DNA of 14,444 bases from Actinomycetota bacterium. Its GTDB lineage: Bacteria; Actinomycetota; AC-67. Under the pieces are notes generated by a model. It saw nothing but the letters and a program-made list of their open reading frames with translations, had not been told where the DNA came from and did no database searches. How positions within the stretch are numbered: the stretch's first letter is position 1; the number at the start of each line of letters is the position of its first letter. Shown here piece by piece: positions 1-7,754 of the stretch. The translations under genes were made by a program, and so were the position numbers. Location: contig JBAZZY010000041.1 in assembly GCA_041658565.1 (NCBI GenBank), positions 1 through 14,444 on the forward strand, in the 5' to 3' direction.

Positions 1-1121
1 ATCTCCCCCGTCAGCCGCTGAGCCGGGAACTCGTCTTGCGGCAGATGAGACAGAAATGCCCTGGCGTTCAAAAACACCGCGTGTCCCCCGATCGGAGCGA
101 CAATCGGAACACCCTCTGTCTGCAGCCGCTCCCCTAAGTACGCGACCTGCCCGACGCGCGCATGCAAGTGCGCCTCATCGACCGATTCGTAAACACCCCG
201 CGCGATGGCCTCCATGTCGCGTCCGGCCATACCGCCGTAGGTGTGCAACCCCTCGTACACGACACACAAGTTCCGCGCTTCCTCCAATATCCGCTCGTCG
301 CGAAGAGCGAGATACCCGCCGATGTTCACGAGGTGGTCCTTCTTCGAACTCATCCATGCGCCGTCGGTGAGCGAGCAGATTTCGCGAACGATGTCGCGAA
401 CACTTCGGTCCGCATAGCCGGGTTCACGCTGCCTGATGAACCAAGCGTTCTCGGCGATCCGTGTCTTATCCAAGTACAGGGCGATCCCGTGCCGGTTGCA
501 CATCTCTCGGACGGCCGCCACGTTCTCGACACTGATCGGCTGACCTCCCGCCATGTTCACCGTTCCGGCAAGCGAAACGTACGGGATGCGTTCGGCCCCG
601 TACTCGCGAATGACTGCGTGCAACTTGTCGAGGTCGATGTTTCCCTTGAACGGGTGTTCGCTGGCGGGATCGTGCGCCTCGTCGATGATCACGTCTACGA
701 AGGTGCCGCCGGCCAGTTCTTGGTGCATCCGCGTGGTGGTGAAGTACATGTTCCCCGGGACAACATGCCCGGGTCGGATCAAGATCCGGCTGATGATGTG
801 CTCAGCCGCGCGCCCTTGGTGTGTCGGGACGATGTACGGATACCCGTACACGTCTTGGACCGCTTCCTCCAAGTGATAGAAGTTCACACTGCCCGCGTAA
901 GCCTCGTCGCCGAGCATCATCGCGGCCCACTGTTGCGCAGACATCGCGTTCGTCCCGCTGTCGGTGAGCAAGTCGATGTAGACATCGGTACTGCGCAGCA
1001 GGAACGTGTTCCAGCCCGCGACCTCAAGCGCCGCAGAGCGTTCCTGCGGCGTCGTGACGCGAACGGGCTCCACGACCTTGATCTTCCACGGCTCCGCCCA
1101 CGACTGCCGCCGTCCACTCAT
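1..1121 (-). CDS. Tyrosine phenol-lyase / tryptophanase family PLP enzyme (C-terminus outside window)
   Basis: This is a PLP-dependent beta-eliminating lyase. The family splits tyrosine to phenol, or tryptophan to indole, plus pyruvate and ammonia in the cytoplasm. I translated the frame by hand: it is open from the ATG at 1121 to the window edge, giving 373 residues of the roughly 460 usual. The N-terminal half follows Citrobacter tyrosine phenol-lyase closely: LLTDSGTNAMS, GDEAYAGS.NFYHLE, IVPTHQGR, NMYFTTTR and NMAGGQP. The Schiff-base lysine is Lys261 in SSKKDHLVNIGG, and the PLP-contacting Asp218 and Arg221 lie in LDKTR. TYGGMAGRDMEA follows. NMYFTTTR and SSKKD..VNIGG favour the phenol-lyase branch over tryptophanase, but the C-terminal substrate-selecting residues are outside the window. 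GGGGAG lies 7 nt before the ATG. It is co-oriented 70 nt downstream of the YhhN gene. Family assignment is secure; exact substrate is not. Confidence 0.9.
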   Translation of the reverse strand, partial: MSGRRQSWAEPWKIKVVEPVRVTTPQERSAALEVAGWNTFLLRSTDVYIDLLTDSGTNAMSAQQWAAMMLGDEAYAGSVNFYHLEEAVQDVYGYPYIVPTHQGRAAEHIISRILIRPGHVVPGNMYFTTTRMHQELAGGTFVDVIIDEAHDPASEHPFKGNIDLDKLHAVIREYGAERIPYVSLAGTVNMAGGQPISVENVAAVREMCNRHGIALYLDKTRIAENAWFIRQREPGYADRSVRDIVREICSLTDGAWMSSKKDHLVNIGGYLALRDERILEEARNLCVVYEGLHTYGGMAGRDMEAIARGVYESVDEAHLHARVGQVAYLGERLQTEGVPIVAPIGGHAVFLNARAFLSHLPQDEFPAQRLTGE

Positions 1122-1191
1122 GACCGCGCTCCCCGGGATCGTCGTCCAACTCAAGGATATGCATTCACCCGTCGCCACTGACGGTTATCGG

Positions 1192-1836
1192 TCAGCGAAG
1201 CAAAGACAGCACGAACCCGGCCTGCGCCAGATGGTAGGTTGCCATGATGGCCGGACGAACCCACGGCAGAGGGCGAACGAACCGGTCCCAGCCGATCATC
1301 GCGTCCGAGGTGAAGAACAGCACAGCGGCGCCGGCCGCAACCGCGTCGCGCGCTCCAAAGGCGAAAACGACCATCGCCGAGATGACGCACACATACGCGG
1401 TAAGGGGGACGGCCATCTCCGGATGCCCCTGCGCGCGCGCGCCTCGAATCATGCGCAACAACACGGGCAATCCCACACCGACAACGGCAACCGCGGTCAC
1501 AGCAATCACCCTGCCGGATGGGTCCTCCAGCCGCAAACCGCCGACGTAGGCAACGTGAGCGAGCAAGAACGACGCTAGTCCGGGAACGAACGCATCTTTG
1601 GGCAACATCAAGAAGACATCGCCCGCGAGAGACAGAATCAGCGCCGCGACGAACCATCCGCGCTGCGCGGGGTCCAAGGGCTCCAGTAACAACGCCACCG
1701 CGACCAGCAACGCCGTCGTCGCCGGCTTGCACGCGTACTCGATCAGACGCGACTGAACTCGCGGAGACACCGCGATCCAGTCCGAAACCGCGAAGACCCC
1801 CGCGAGTCCCAATACGACCCACGCCGCGACGCTCAT
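1192..1836 (-). CDS. YhhN/TMEM86-family membrane protein (lysoplasmalogenase-like)
   Basis: This is a 214-residue, very hydrophobic protein with about seven or eight predicted membrane segments, the usual size for the YhhN/TMEM86 family. Family signatures are visible: a CKP motif near residue 37, LSLAGDVFLMLP near 88-99, a following FLLAHVAYVGG, and the late motif FTSDAMIGWDRF followed by TYHLAQ. The aspartates in the LAGDVF and SDAMIGWDR motifs are the conserved polar residues of the family. Animal TMEM86 proteins hydrolyse the vinyl-ether bond of lysoplasmalogens; the bacterial substrate is less certain, so activity is inferred from family only. The ATG at 1836 has no convincing Shine-Dalgarno. 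It sits between the beta-propeller gene (69 nt upstream) and the lyase gene on the same strand, so co-transcription is possible. Confidence 0.85.
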   Translation of the reverse strand: MSVAAWVVLGLAGVFAVSDWIAVSPRVQSRLIEYACKPATTALLVAVALLLEPLDPAQRGWFVAALILSLAGDVFLMLPKDAFVPGLASFLLAHVAYVGGLRLEDPSGRVIAVTAVAVVGVGLPVLLRMIRGARAQGHPEMAVPLTAYVCVISAMVVFAFGARDAVAAGAAVLFFTSDAMIGWDRFVRPLPWVRPAIMATYHLAQAGFVLSLLR

Positions 1837-1905
1837 CAGGAACGAATCTTGTCCGGCATTCTCATTCCGGCATCATGCCGCACAAAGACGACGCGCACTC
1901 GCAAC

Positions 1906-3399
1906 TCAGGCCGTATCCCTGAGCAAGACCAAACCGCCGAGCACTCCGACGTAGGCCGTCCCGTCGGGACCGAACGTCACCGGAGACCAGTTGTTGTTGA
2001 AACCTAGACCGGTTCCCACGAGCTGCCGGAAAACCGTTTCTCCCGTCCGAAAGTCCAGCGCCGTGAGGTACCACGGATCGTCGGTGGCGCCGGCCGGCTT
2101 CGTGTACGTGTACACGAGCCCCGTTGCAAGCGAGAGCTTCGGCACCAACGAGGGCCCGCGCTCTTGGCTCTCCCATTTGGTCGTACAGGTCTTCGCGTCC
2201 CGGTCGACATCGATACGCGTAAGACCCGGCTCGCTCGACCCTCCGCGCGTCACCGACGCCGGACCGGAGTACCCGTAGTTGTTGACGACGACGATCGAGT
2301 CGCCGGTAACGATCAGAGACTGGTCCGTCGCGCCCTTGTCCTGGGCGAACACCGGCTCCTCACACACGAATCGATCTCCGCCGACCTGCGCGGCGCGCCG
2401 ATACACCATCACATGCATTCGAGGATCGGCGTTGTCGGTAATCGCCACGAGATCCGGACCCATGAGCGACGGGGTCGTCCCGGACCCGAAGTTCAACTGC
2501 CCGGGCTTGAATCTGACTCCGTAGTCGTAAGCCTCGCGCCACGTCGCCACAGGCTTTCCATCCGCATCGGCGTCGAATCGATACAGCGCGCGCGCCGTCA
2601 CGATGTACACGCCGCCGGTTTCATCCACGGCAAACGAGTTCCCGATGGCTTCCCCGGTATCCAGCTTCGCGGTGTCGCCGGTCTGCGGATCCACAACGCC
2701 GACCGTGCCGGCCGCGCTCGCGAACCACAGTCTTCCCGACCAGTCCGGGAGCACCGACATGATCTTGTCGTCCGATGCCAAAGCCGGTGACACGTCATAC
2801 ATCCGCGCAATCTCGAACCCGAGTCCAGCCGGTCCCGTCGTCTCCCCGACAACGAAGATCCGGCGGTCGTTCGTTGGAATCACCGCGCGGTCCAAGTTGT
2901 CGAGATAGAAATATCCGCCGCCGGAGATGTCCGAAAGGAACGTGGTAGCACCCGCCGGATTCCTCGGTGGCAACGGCATCAACGCAAGAGTTTCGAGCGT
3001 GTCGGGATCGATCATCGTTAGGCGAGGACCTTCGACCCCGACACACACGGTCACGATCCGTCCTTGCGAATCGAAGGTCACCGTCGCGCATTCCCCAACG
3101 TGAAAGGTCGAGCGGACTTCCATGTTCTTGCCGAGCGGACCCGGTCCGGGGTTCGTGTCGGTCATGTACGCGTCGACGTGCAGGTTGCTTCGCTCATTCA
3201 ACGCCATGTAAGGGTTCTGCGGAACCGCGGGTGCGTGGACCGGAGACGCGATCGCCGGCGCGCCGTAGAACGTCTCCGACGACGCCGGTCCCTGCTGAAC
3301 AGGTACCGGCGGGATTCCGGCGCGCGCCGGCGACAGACTCGCAAGCGTCACAGTCAGCACAGCGACCGCCCATGATCGGCATCCAGCAATCCGACGCAT
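1906..3399 (-). CDS. Secreted beta-propeller-like protein of unknown function
   Basis: This 497-residue protein starts with a Sec-type signal peptide (MRRIAGCRSW, a hydrophobic stretch, then cleavage near SPARAG). I chose the ATG at 3399 because GGGAGGAG lies 8 nt before it and a signal peptide follows at once; the frame continues upstream but would run into the divergent SDR gene. The mature part has many short beta-strand repeats of the propeller kind, for example LTMIDPDTLETLALM, GRLWFASAAGTVGVVDPQTG, GGVYIVTARALYRFD and PDGTAYVGVLGGLVLL. These resemble PQQ/YncE/SMP-30-type blades, but I see no catalytic or metal-binding signature and cannot name a family. A few cysteines (GEC, VCEE, KTCTTK) may form disulfides outside the cell. 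It may bind a ligand or act as a surface scaffold; function unknown. Confidence 0.75.
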   Translation of the reverse strand: MRRIAGCRSWAVAVLTVTLASLSPARAGIPPVPVQQGPASSETFYGAPAIASPVHAPAVPQNPYMALNERSNLHVDAYMTDTNPGPGPLGKNMEVRSTFHVGECATVTFDSQGRIVTVCVGVEGPRLTMIDPDTLETLALMPLPPRNPAGATTFLSDISGGGYFYLDNLDRAVIPTNDRRIFVVGETTGPAGLGFEIARMYDVSPALASDDKIMSVLPDWSGRLWFASAAGTVGVVDPQTGDTAKLDTGEAIGNSFAVDETGGVYIVTARALYRFDADADGKPVATWREAYDYGVRFKPGQLNFGSGTTPSLMGPDLVAITDNADPRMHVMVYRRAAQVGGDRFVCEEPVFAQDKGATDQSLIVTGDSIVVVNNYGYSGPASVTRGGSSEPGLTRIDVDRDAKTCTTKWESQERGPSLVPKLSLATGLVYTYTKPAGATDDPWYLTALDFRTGETVFRQLVGTGLGFNNNWSPVTFGPDGTAYVGVLGGLVLLRDTA

Positions 3400-3514
3400 C
3401 TTCCGCTCCTCCCACCTCGGCTCCGTTGAACCTCCGACTTCGCCTTGCGCGGCCGAATCCCTGCGCGCCGGAGTAGCATTCCGACATCGCAGGGCACGTC
3501 GGGAGGGTGAGGGC
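3400..3514. promoter_or_regulatory. Divergent intergenic region with a candidate promoter for the SDR gene
   Basis: This 115-nt region separates the divergent beta-propeller gene (minus) and SDR gene (plus), so both start signals should lie here. For the plus strand, TAGCAT at 3474-3479 fits a TAnnnT -10 element; transcription from about 3487 would give a leader of about 28 nt that holds the GGGAGGGTGAGGG ribosome-binding region just before the ATG at 3515. No clear -35 box stands 16-18 nt upstream. On the minus strand only the Shine-Dalgarno of the propeller gene (GGGAGGAG, next to 3399) is evident; I found no TAnnnT box for it. Confidence 0.4.
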
Positions 3515-4534
3515 ATGACGAGTCCGGGCAAGGCTGTGGTAACCGGCGCGACGGGATTCCTCGGGGGCCACCTGTCGCGCGCGCTTACCGAACGCGGTTG
3601 GGACGTGCACGCGATTGCGCGCCCCTCCTCGCGCGCTGAGTCACTCGAGCAAACGGGCGTCACCGTCCACCGATGCGGCTTGTTCGACACCGACGCGCTT
3701 CGCGGCGCGCTCGAGGATGCGCGCGCCGTCTTTCATCTGGCCGCGCTCGTGACGGACTGGGGGTCGCGCACCGAGTTCTTCGAAACCAACGTCAACGGGA
3801 CGAAGTCGGTGGCAAGCGCAGCCGCAGACGCCGGCGTCGGTCGGTTGGTACACGTGTCCACTACAGACGTCTACGGATTCCCAAACGATCCGGATCGCGA
3901 TGAGTCCAGTGCGCCGGTGCGAACCGGGTGGCCCTACGTGGACTCAAAGATCGCGGCCGAGGATGCCGCTCGCACGGTTGCCGCCGCGCGCGATCTGCCG
4001 CTCACCATCGTTCGGCCGGCGACGATCTTCGGACCCGGCGACAAGTACTTCGTGCTCGAGATCGCTCAGTACTTGCGCGCGGGCCTCGTTCCGGTGGTGG
4101 GAGGCGGGCACGCGCGCCCCGGATTCGCATACGTCGAGAACCTCGCCGACGTCATCGTCCAGGCGGGAACCGTCCCGGCCGCAGTCGGCGGCACCTACAA
4201 CTTGCACGACGCGACCGGCGCGACGTGGCGCGAGTACGTCTCGAAGCTCGCCGACGCCTTGGGGTACCGCGCGCGCCGGTTGTCCCTGGCTCCGCGGGTC
4301 GCCGGCGCCATCGCCGCGGGAATGGAAACAGCGTGGGGAGCGTTCTCGATCCGATCGCGACCGCCGCTCACGAGACACGCGATCGCAATCCTGGGGACCG
4401 AGCAGGAGTTCCCAACCCAGCGCGCGCGCCGCGACCTCGAGTGGGCCCCACTGATCGATTTCGATCAGTCCATTGCACGATCGGCGGAGTGGTGCAGGCC
4501 ACTTCTGGCGAAACACCGCGCGCGAACGCCTTAA
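3515..4534 (+). CDS. NAD(P)-dependent epimerase/dehydratase (extended SDR)
   Basis: This is a 339-residue extended short-chain dehydrogenase. The nucleotide-binding glycine motif TGATGFLGG is at residues 10-18 and the active-site YVDSK (Tyr141, Lys145) follows HVSTTDVYG, which supplies the catalytic Ser/Thr near 115-117. FHLAALV at 73-79 and RPATIFGPGDKY are further extended-SDR marks, and the C-terminal part (GTYNLHDATGATWREYV) matches the substrate-domain pattern of the family. Such enzymes act on nucleotide sugars, sterol-like alcohols or other hydroxy/keto substrates; the FGPGD and ALVTDW context recalls 3-beta-HSD-like members, but I cannot choose a substrate. GGGAGG stands upstream of the ATG. 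It is a single gene divergent from the propeller gene and convergent with the MFS gene, so the context gives no pathway. Confidence 0.9.
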   Translation: MTSPGKAVVTGATGFLGGHLSRALTERGWDVHAIARPSSRAESLEQTGVTVHRCGLFDTDALRGALEDARAVFHLAALVTDWGSRTEFFETNVNGTKSVASAAADAGVGRLVHVSTTDVYGFPNDPDRDESSAPVRTGWPYVDSKIAAEDAARTVAAARDLPLTIVRPATIFGPGDKYFVLEIAQYLRAGLVPVVGGGHARPGFAYVENLADVIVQAGTVPAAVGGTYNLHDATGATWREYVSKLADALGYRARRLSLAPRVAGAIAAGMETAWGAFSIRSRPPLTRHAIAILGTEQEFPTQRARRDLEWAPLIDFDQSIARSAEWCRPLLAKHRARTP

Positions 4535-4805
4535 GTTTCCGACCCGAAGGCGCCCGGTCAAGTCCGTGACCTGGGATGCATGCTCCGGCAAGCGCTTGTG
4601 AAGGACTTCACGAAATATATCAAAAGGAAGAAACCGAAACTACGTCGAACTCAAGCCAATCACTCGGAGTCGTCGGCCGAGGGAGGCCGACACACGACCG
4701 ACAGTTCTCGTGGCTGCCACGTCAAACTTCGGCCTCCTTCTGTCGACGGACACCCGGCGGGTGGGCAGACGGGGAGCCCTGTCCCCCGCCGGGTGACGTT
4801 GCTCC
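4535..4805. other. Convergent intergenic spacer with three inverted repeats
   Basis: This 271-nt spacer lies between the ends of the SDR gene (plus) and the MFS gene (minus). I see no credible gene in it. It has three perfect inverted repeats: GTGAAG/CTTCAC at 4598-4611 (2-nt centre), GTCGGCC/GGCCGAC at 4672-4691 (6-nt loop) and an 11-bp pair at 4751-4795. The stretch around 4610-4645 is clearly richer in A than its surroundings. The last hairpin is the best terminator candidate; the others have no known role. Confidence 0.6.
4751..4795. terminator. Candidate bidirectional hairpin terminator (SDR / MFS)
   Basis: CACCCGGCGGG (4751-4761) pairs perfectly with CCCGCCGGGTG (4785-4795); the 23-nt loop can fold further through GGGC and GCCC. 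It lies just past the end of the MFS gene and downstream of the SDR gene. No T-run follows on either strand, so it would be an I-shaped high-GC type terminator rather than a classic intrinsic one. Confidence 0.45.
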
Positions 4806-6014
4806 TCAACGCTGGTTTCCGCGGCGCAGCCTCGTGCGCAACGGCGCGAACGGTGGAACCCCCCGGATCGCGAGCACTACCCCCAAAACACAAATCAACC
4901 CGGCAACGCGCAATCCGACCGACGGCCCGAAGGGAAACGCGGTGGCGAAACCGGCGCCTGCTACCCAGCACACCTGGAAGACGGTCTCGTAGCGAGCAAA
5001 CGTGCGTCCGCGCACTTCCTCGGGTGCGTCCGCCTGGACCAATGCGTCGAACCCGAGACGAGCGGTCGAGGTAAAGACCGCGATCACGCCGCTCAACAAC
5101 ACCGCCCTGGCAAGGCTGAAGCCTCCCGACACGGCGACCGCGCTCGCTCCAATCGCAACCAGCGACCCGACAAGGATTGCCGGTTCGCGAACAAGCCGCC
5201 GCATTGCAGGCGCAAGTGCCGCACCGGCCAGCGTCCCCAAAGCCGCAGCAAGCGCCAACAACGCGAACCCCATAAGGCCATACCCCTCCCTGCGAATCGC
5301 AAACGCAATCAAGAACGCAAGGAATCCCAGCGCCGCTCGCGATGTTGCCGTCGCGATCCCTCCAGCCAGCAACCGGGGACTCAGCAACAGATGCACCGCG
5401 ACGGCCGGCACGTGGCGCCGCAGACGAAACACCGTCGGAAGGCCGAGTCCGGCGAAGCAGGTGACCACGAACGCCGCGGCCGCAAGACGCAGTGTCGCCG
5501 ACGACCCCGCCAGTCGGTGAATACCCAGACCAATCGCTCCGGCAACCGATCCACCCGCCAGCGAAGCGATCGAGAGGCGCGCGTTTGCCCACACGAGCGT
5601 TCGTCCGACTGGGAGGATCTCGGGGACGAGCGCGCTGCGGCCGACGCTGTGCGCGCGAGACAGAACGAGGATCCCGAATGCCAACGGATACAGCGCCGGA
5701 TCTTCGGTACGCGTGGACGCGACTACCGCCAGCAGAACGCGTCCCGCGGAAGCAATCACCAGTGCCGCTCGATACGAGCCTCTCCATCGGTCGAGCAGCG
5801 GACCCACGACCGGAGCCAGGAGAGCGAACGGCGTCATCGTGAGCAACAAGTACAACGCCACGCGATCACGCGCCTCGCCGATCGATACGGAAAAGAACAA
5901 CGTCTCGGCGAGCGACACGGCGACCAATGCATCGCCTGCTGCGTGAATGGCCTGAATCCAAACGAGCCGTCGAAAGGGAGGCCAGTCGTCGATCCTTCCG
6001 TCCGCGAAAGCCAA
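4806..6014 (-). CDS. Major facilitator superfamily transporter
   Basis: This 402-residue protein is dominated by hydrophobic segments, consistent with the 12-helix MFS fold and usual MFS length. The loop between helices 2 and 3 shows PVVGPLLDRWRG, a form of MFS motif A. A later loop carries ADAPEEVRGRTFARYET, a pattern seen in the MFS_3-like group of permeases and drug-exporter relatives. Substrate and direction cannot be read from the sequence. I accept a TTG start at 6014 because AGGAGGGG stands a few nt upstream, and no in-frame ATG or GTG start occurs near the N-terminus before the first helix. The last residues (LRTRLRRGNQR) form a basic cytoplasmic tail. It stands alone, divergent from the secreted protein gene at 6181. 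Confidence 0.85.
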   Translation of the reverse strand: MAFADGRIDDWPPFRRLVWIQAIHAAGDALVAVSLAETLFFSVSIGEARDRVALYLLLTMTPFALLAPVVGPLLDRWRGSYRAALVIASAGRVLLAVVASTRTEDPALYPLAFGILVLSRAHSVGRSALVPEILPVGRTLVWANARLSIASLAGGSVAGAIGLGIHRLAGSSATLRLAAAAFVVTCFAGLGLPTVFRLRRHVPAVAVHLLLSPRLLAGGIATATSRAALGFLAFLIAFAIRREGYGLMGFALLALAAALGTLAGAALAPAMRRLVREPAILVGSLVAIGASAVAVSGGFSLARAVLLSGVIAVFTSTARLGFDALVQADAPEEVRGRTFARYETVFQVCWVAGAGFATAFPFGPSVGLRVAGLICVLGVVLAIRGVPPFAPLRTRLRRGNQR

Positions 6015-6046
6015 AACCCCTCCTCGCTCGACGGGACCCGCCCGTC

Positions 6047-6052
6047 ATTATC
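6047..6052 (-). promoter_or_regulatory. Candidate -10 element of the MFS gene
   Basis: Read on the minus strand this is GATAAT, close to the TATAAT consensus. Transcription starting about 7 nt downstream would leave a leader of about 25 nt containing the AGGAGGGG ribosome-binding site before the TTG start at 6014. No good -35 hexamer stands 16-18 nt upstream. The rest of 6015-6180, the divergent spacer, shows only the Shine-Dalgarno of the gene at 6181 and a small CTTTC/GAAAG hairpin. Confidence 0.4.
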
Positions 6053-6180
6053 CCGCCTCACGAGGAGCCCGAGGCACCGGAATCACGAAATCCCGGACCT
6101 TTCGTCTGAAAGCGGCATAGAGCGAGGAAACGGAGCGCGCATATCGAAGCATGCACCGCGTCGCACTCTGGAGGGACTTC

Positions 6181-7710
6181 ATGCGAAAGATCGCCGTACC
6201 CATCGTTGCCCTCGCTCTTGCCGCCCCCACCGTCGTCGCGGCCAAGATTGACCTCGGATGCTCAAGCACGACGGTCACCTCTGCCATCGGCGGCATCGTC
6301 GCCAATGCCGACGGCGAACCGCTGCCGGGCCTTCGCGTCGAGCTTTACCAAACCAACCGGAGCACTCCCACGGGGGATCGCGACACCACCGACGAGCAAG
6401 GTCGCTACCGGATTTGCGCCGGAACCGTCAGCGGGTCCGGCCACGACACCTACGACGTGCACGTCGTAGACCTCTCTGAGGGCGGGCCGCTCTACGCGAC
6501 GGCCAACCAGTCGTACACGACGTACACGAACCTCTCGGACGCCGACTTCACGCCCGATTCCGGACATCCCATGCTGCGCATGACGAACCTGCGCATTACT
6601 CCGAATGACATCTCGACAACCGACGGACCTGTCGAGGTGACTTGGACCGCCCGGTCGAAAGCTCCCCCCGAGACGACAATGCTGCTGTCGCTGGGGCACA
6701 TCGGCGGACCGGCCGTGCAGATGGAGTTCGACGGCGTCGAAGGACCCGGACCGGCCGGCGGCGGTTGGAACCGATGGATCCACACCGAGACCATCCCCGC
6801 CAACTCAACCGAGAACCTGTTCTGGTCGGATCTCTCGGGAATACGCGGAGGCGTGGCAATCACGCAGACTGATCGGCAGCCCTACGTAATCGATAACTCC
6901 GCCCCGCTATTCGGACTCGCGACCAGCGCAATGTCTGAATGCGGTCCGGGCGTGCACGCCAACCCCTTTTCGCCGGCAAGTCCCCCCGGAACGACGAACA
7001 CAATGCCGATCGTCACCCACGGCGTCTGCGACCGGTACTCGGGCGGCGCGCGCTCGGGGCTGGACCCGTTCTCGCTGCGAGGACGCATCTGCCCGCAACC
7101 GCAGGCGACCTCGGAGTGTCAAGACATCCACCCCGTCCTGGATACTCAAAGAATTGTCTGGTACCCGTCCGCCCCAATGGATCCCGGCAACTACTACTTC
7201 CACTGGCGCATCGCGGACTACGCGGGCAACGTCTCGGAGAGCCCGGTGGGATCCTTGCTGAAGATCTGCACCGAAAGCGCGCCGCGCTGCGGCCAAATCC
7301 CCTCCTTCGGTGCCTTGCAGCCGGGGAACCTGGGCAGCGGAAACACGGCCGGGATCGTCGTCGGGTCGTCTCTGACGTCACCGTCGTCGTATCCGTACAT
7401 CGGCTTCCGAGTCGTCGATGCCGACGGGCAGCGCGACCTTGCGCCCGGATCACTTCGCGTGCGCGTGACCTACGGCGACGACCACACTCTGGTCTACGAC
7501 TACGACCCCTCGAAGGGTCGAAACGAGTACGACGCGGTCTCGAAGAAAGGCGGCGCGAACTTCGATCTGTCCGGCGGCGTGTTTCGCGCAGACGGGTATC
7601 CCCTGCAAGGAAAGCCCCCCGGCCGCTACGTCGCGACCGCGTCGATCACCGATGCCGGCGGAAACAACGCGACGGCAACGTGGCACTGGGTGCTCGCAGC
7701 CGCGGCGTAA
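6181..7710 (+). CDS. Large secreted protein with an N-terminal carboxypeptidase-regulatory/Cna-B-like domain
   Basis: This 509-residue protein begins with a Sec signal peptide (MRKIAVPIVALALAAPTVVA, cleavage near residue 21). The ATG at 6181 is chosen because GGAGGG stands 5-7 nt upstream. Residues about 34-115 look like a carboxypeptidase-regulatory or Cna-B-type beta-sandwich: GGIVANADGEPLPGLRVELY, then TTDEQGRYRICAG. The rest resembles consecutive Ig-like or fibronectin-like beta domains, for example PVEVTWTARSKAP, YYFHWRIADYAGNVSESPVG and the final GRYVATASITDAGGNNATATW. Cysteines come in nearby groups (ICPQ..ATSEC, ICTESAPRC), suggesting disulfides outside the cell. There is no sortase motif or membrane anchor, so it is probably released or loosely attached. 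No enzyme signature is visible; a binding or structural surface role is an inference. Confidence 0.75.
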   Translation: MRKIAVPIVALALAAPTVVAAKIDLGCSSTTVTSAIGGIVANADGEPLPGLRVELYQTNRSTPTGDRDTTDEQGRYRICAGTVSGSGHDTYDVHVVDLSEGGPLYATANQSYTTYTNLSDADFTPDSGHPMLRMTNLRITPNDISTTDGPVEVTWTARSKAPPETTMLLSLGHIGGPAVQMEFDGVEGPGPAGGGWNRWIHTETIPANSTENLFWSDLSGIRGGVAITQTDRQPYVIDNSAPLFGLATSAMSECGPGVHANPFSPASPPGTTNTMPIVTHGVCDRYSGGARSGLDPFSLRGRICPQPQATSECQDIHPVLDTQRIVWYPSAPMDPGNYYFHWRIADYAGNVSESPVGSLLKICTESAPRCGQIPSFGALQPGNLGSGNTAGIVVGSSLTSPSSYPYIGFRVVDADGQRDLAPGSLRVRVTYGDDHTLVYDYDPSKGRNEYDAVSKKGGANFDLSGGVFRADGYPLQGKPPGRYVATASITDAGGNNATATWHWVLAAAA

Positions 7711-7741
7711 CCCGCCTCCCCGCCCCGAAGCCGTCACGGGT

Positions 7742-7747
7742 TACCAT
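7742..7747 (+). promoter_or_regulatory. Leaderless -10 element (TACCAT) of the small membrane protein gene
   Basis: TACCAT is followed by 7 nt (CGAGACA) and then the ATG at 7755. There is no Shine-Dalgarno before this ATG. A -10 ending 7 nt before the start codon places transcription initiation at the A of ATG, the arrangement of leaderless actinobacterial messages. The same spacing recurs before two other genes in this window. No -35 is evident. Confidence 0.5.
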
Positions 7748-7754
7748 CGAGACA

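Noticed and set aside
162..1181. Long plus-strand open frame of 339 codons
   Set aside because: It lies opposite the lyase gene, whose translation matches family motifs throughout; the plus frame is Arg/His/Pro-rich with no recognisable motif.
3400..3690. Longer N-terminus for the beta-propeller protein (frame open to 3690)
   Set aside because: It would overlap the SDR start, and a ribosome-binding site plus signal peptide define the start at 3399.
4576..4992. Small genes in the SDR/MFS spacer
   Set aside because: Both open plus-strand frames run into the antisense of the MFS gene, have no good ribosome-binding site and look like random high-GC translation.
4660..5787. Long minus-strand open frame of 375 codons
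   Set aside because: It overlaps the MFS gene in another frame and is Arg/Gly/Ser-rich; the MFS frame has membrane helices and motifs.
5391..6251. Plus-strand open frame of 286 codons
   Set aside because: It is antisense to the MFS gene and overlaps the start of the secreted protein gene; its composition is Arg/Glu/His-rich without any motif.
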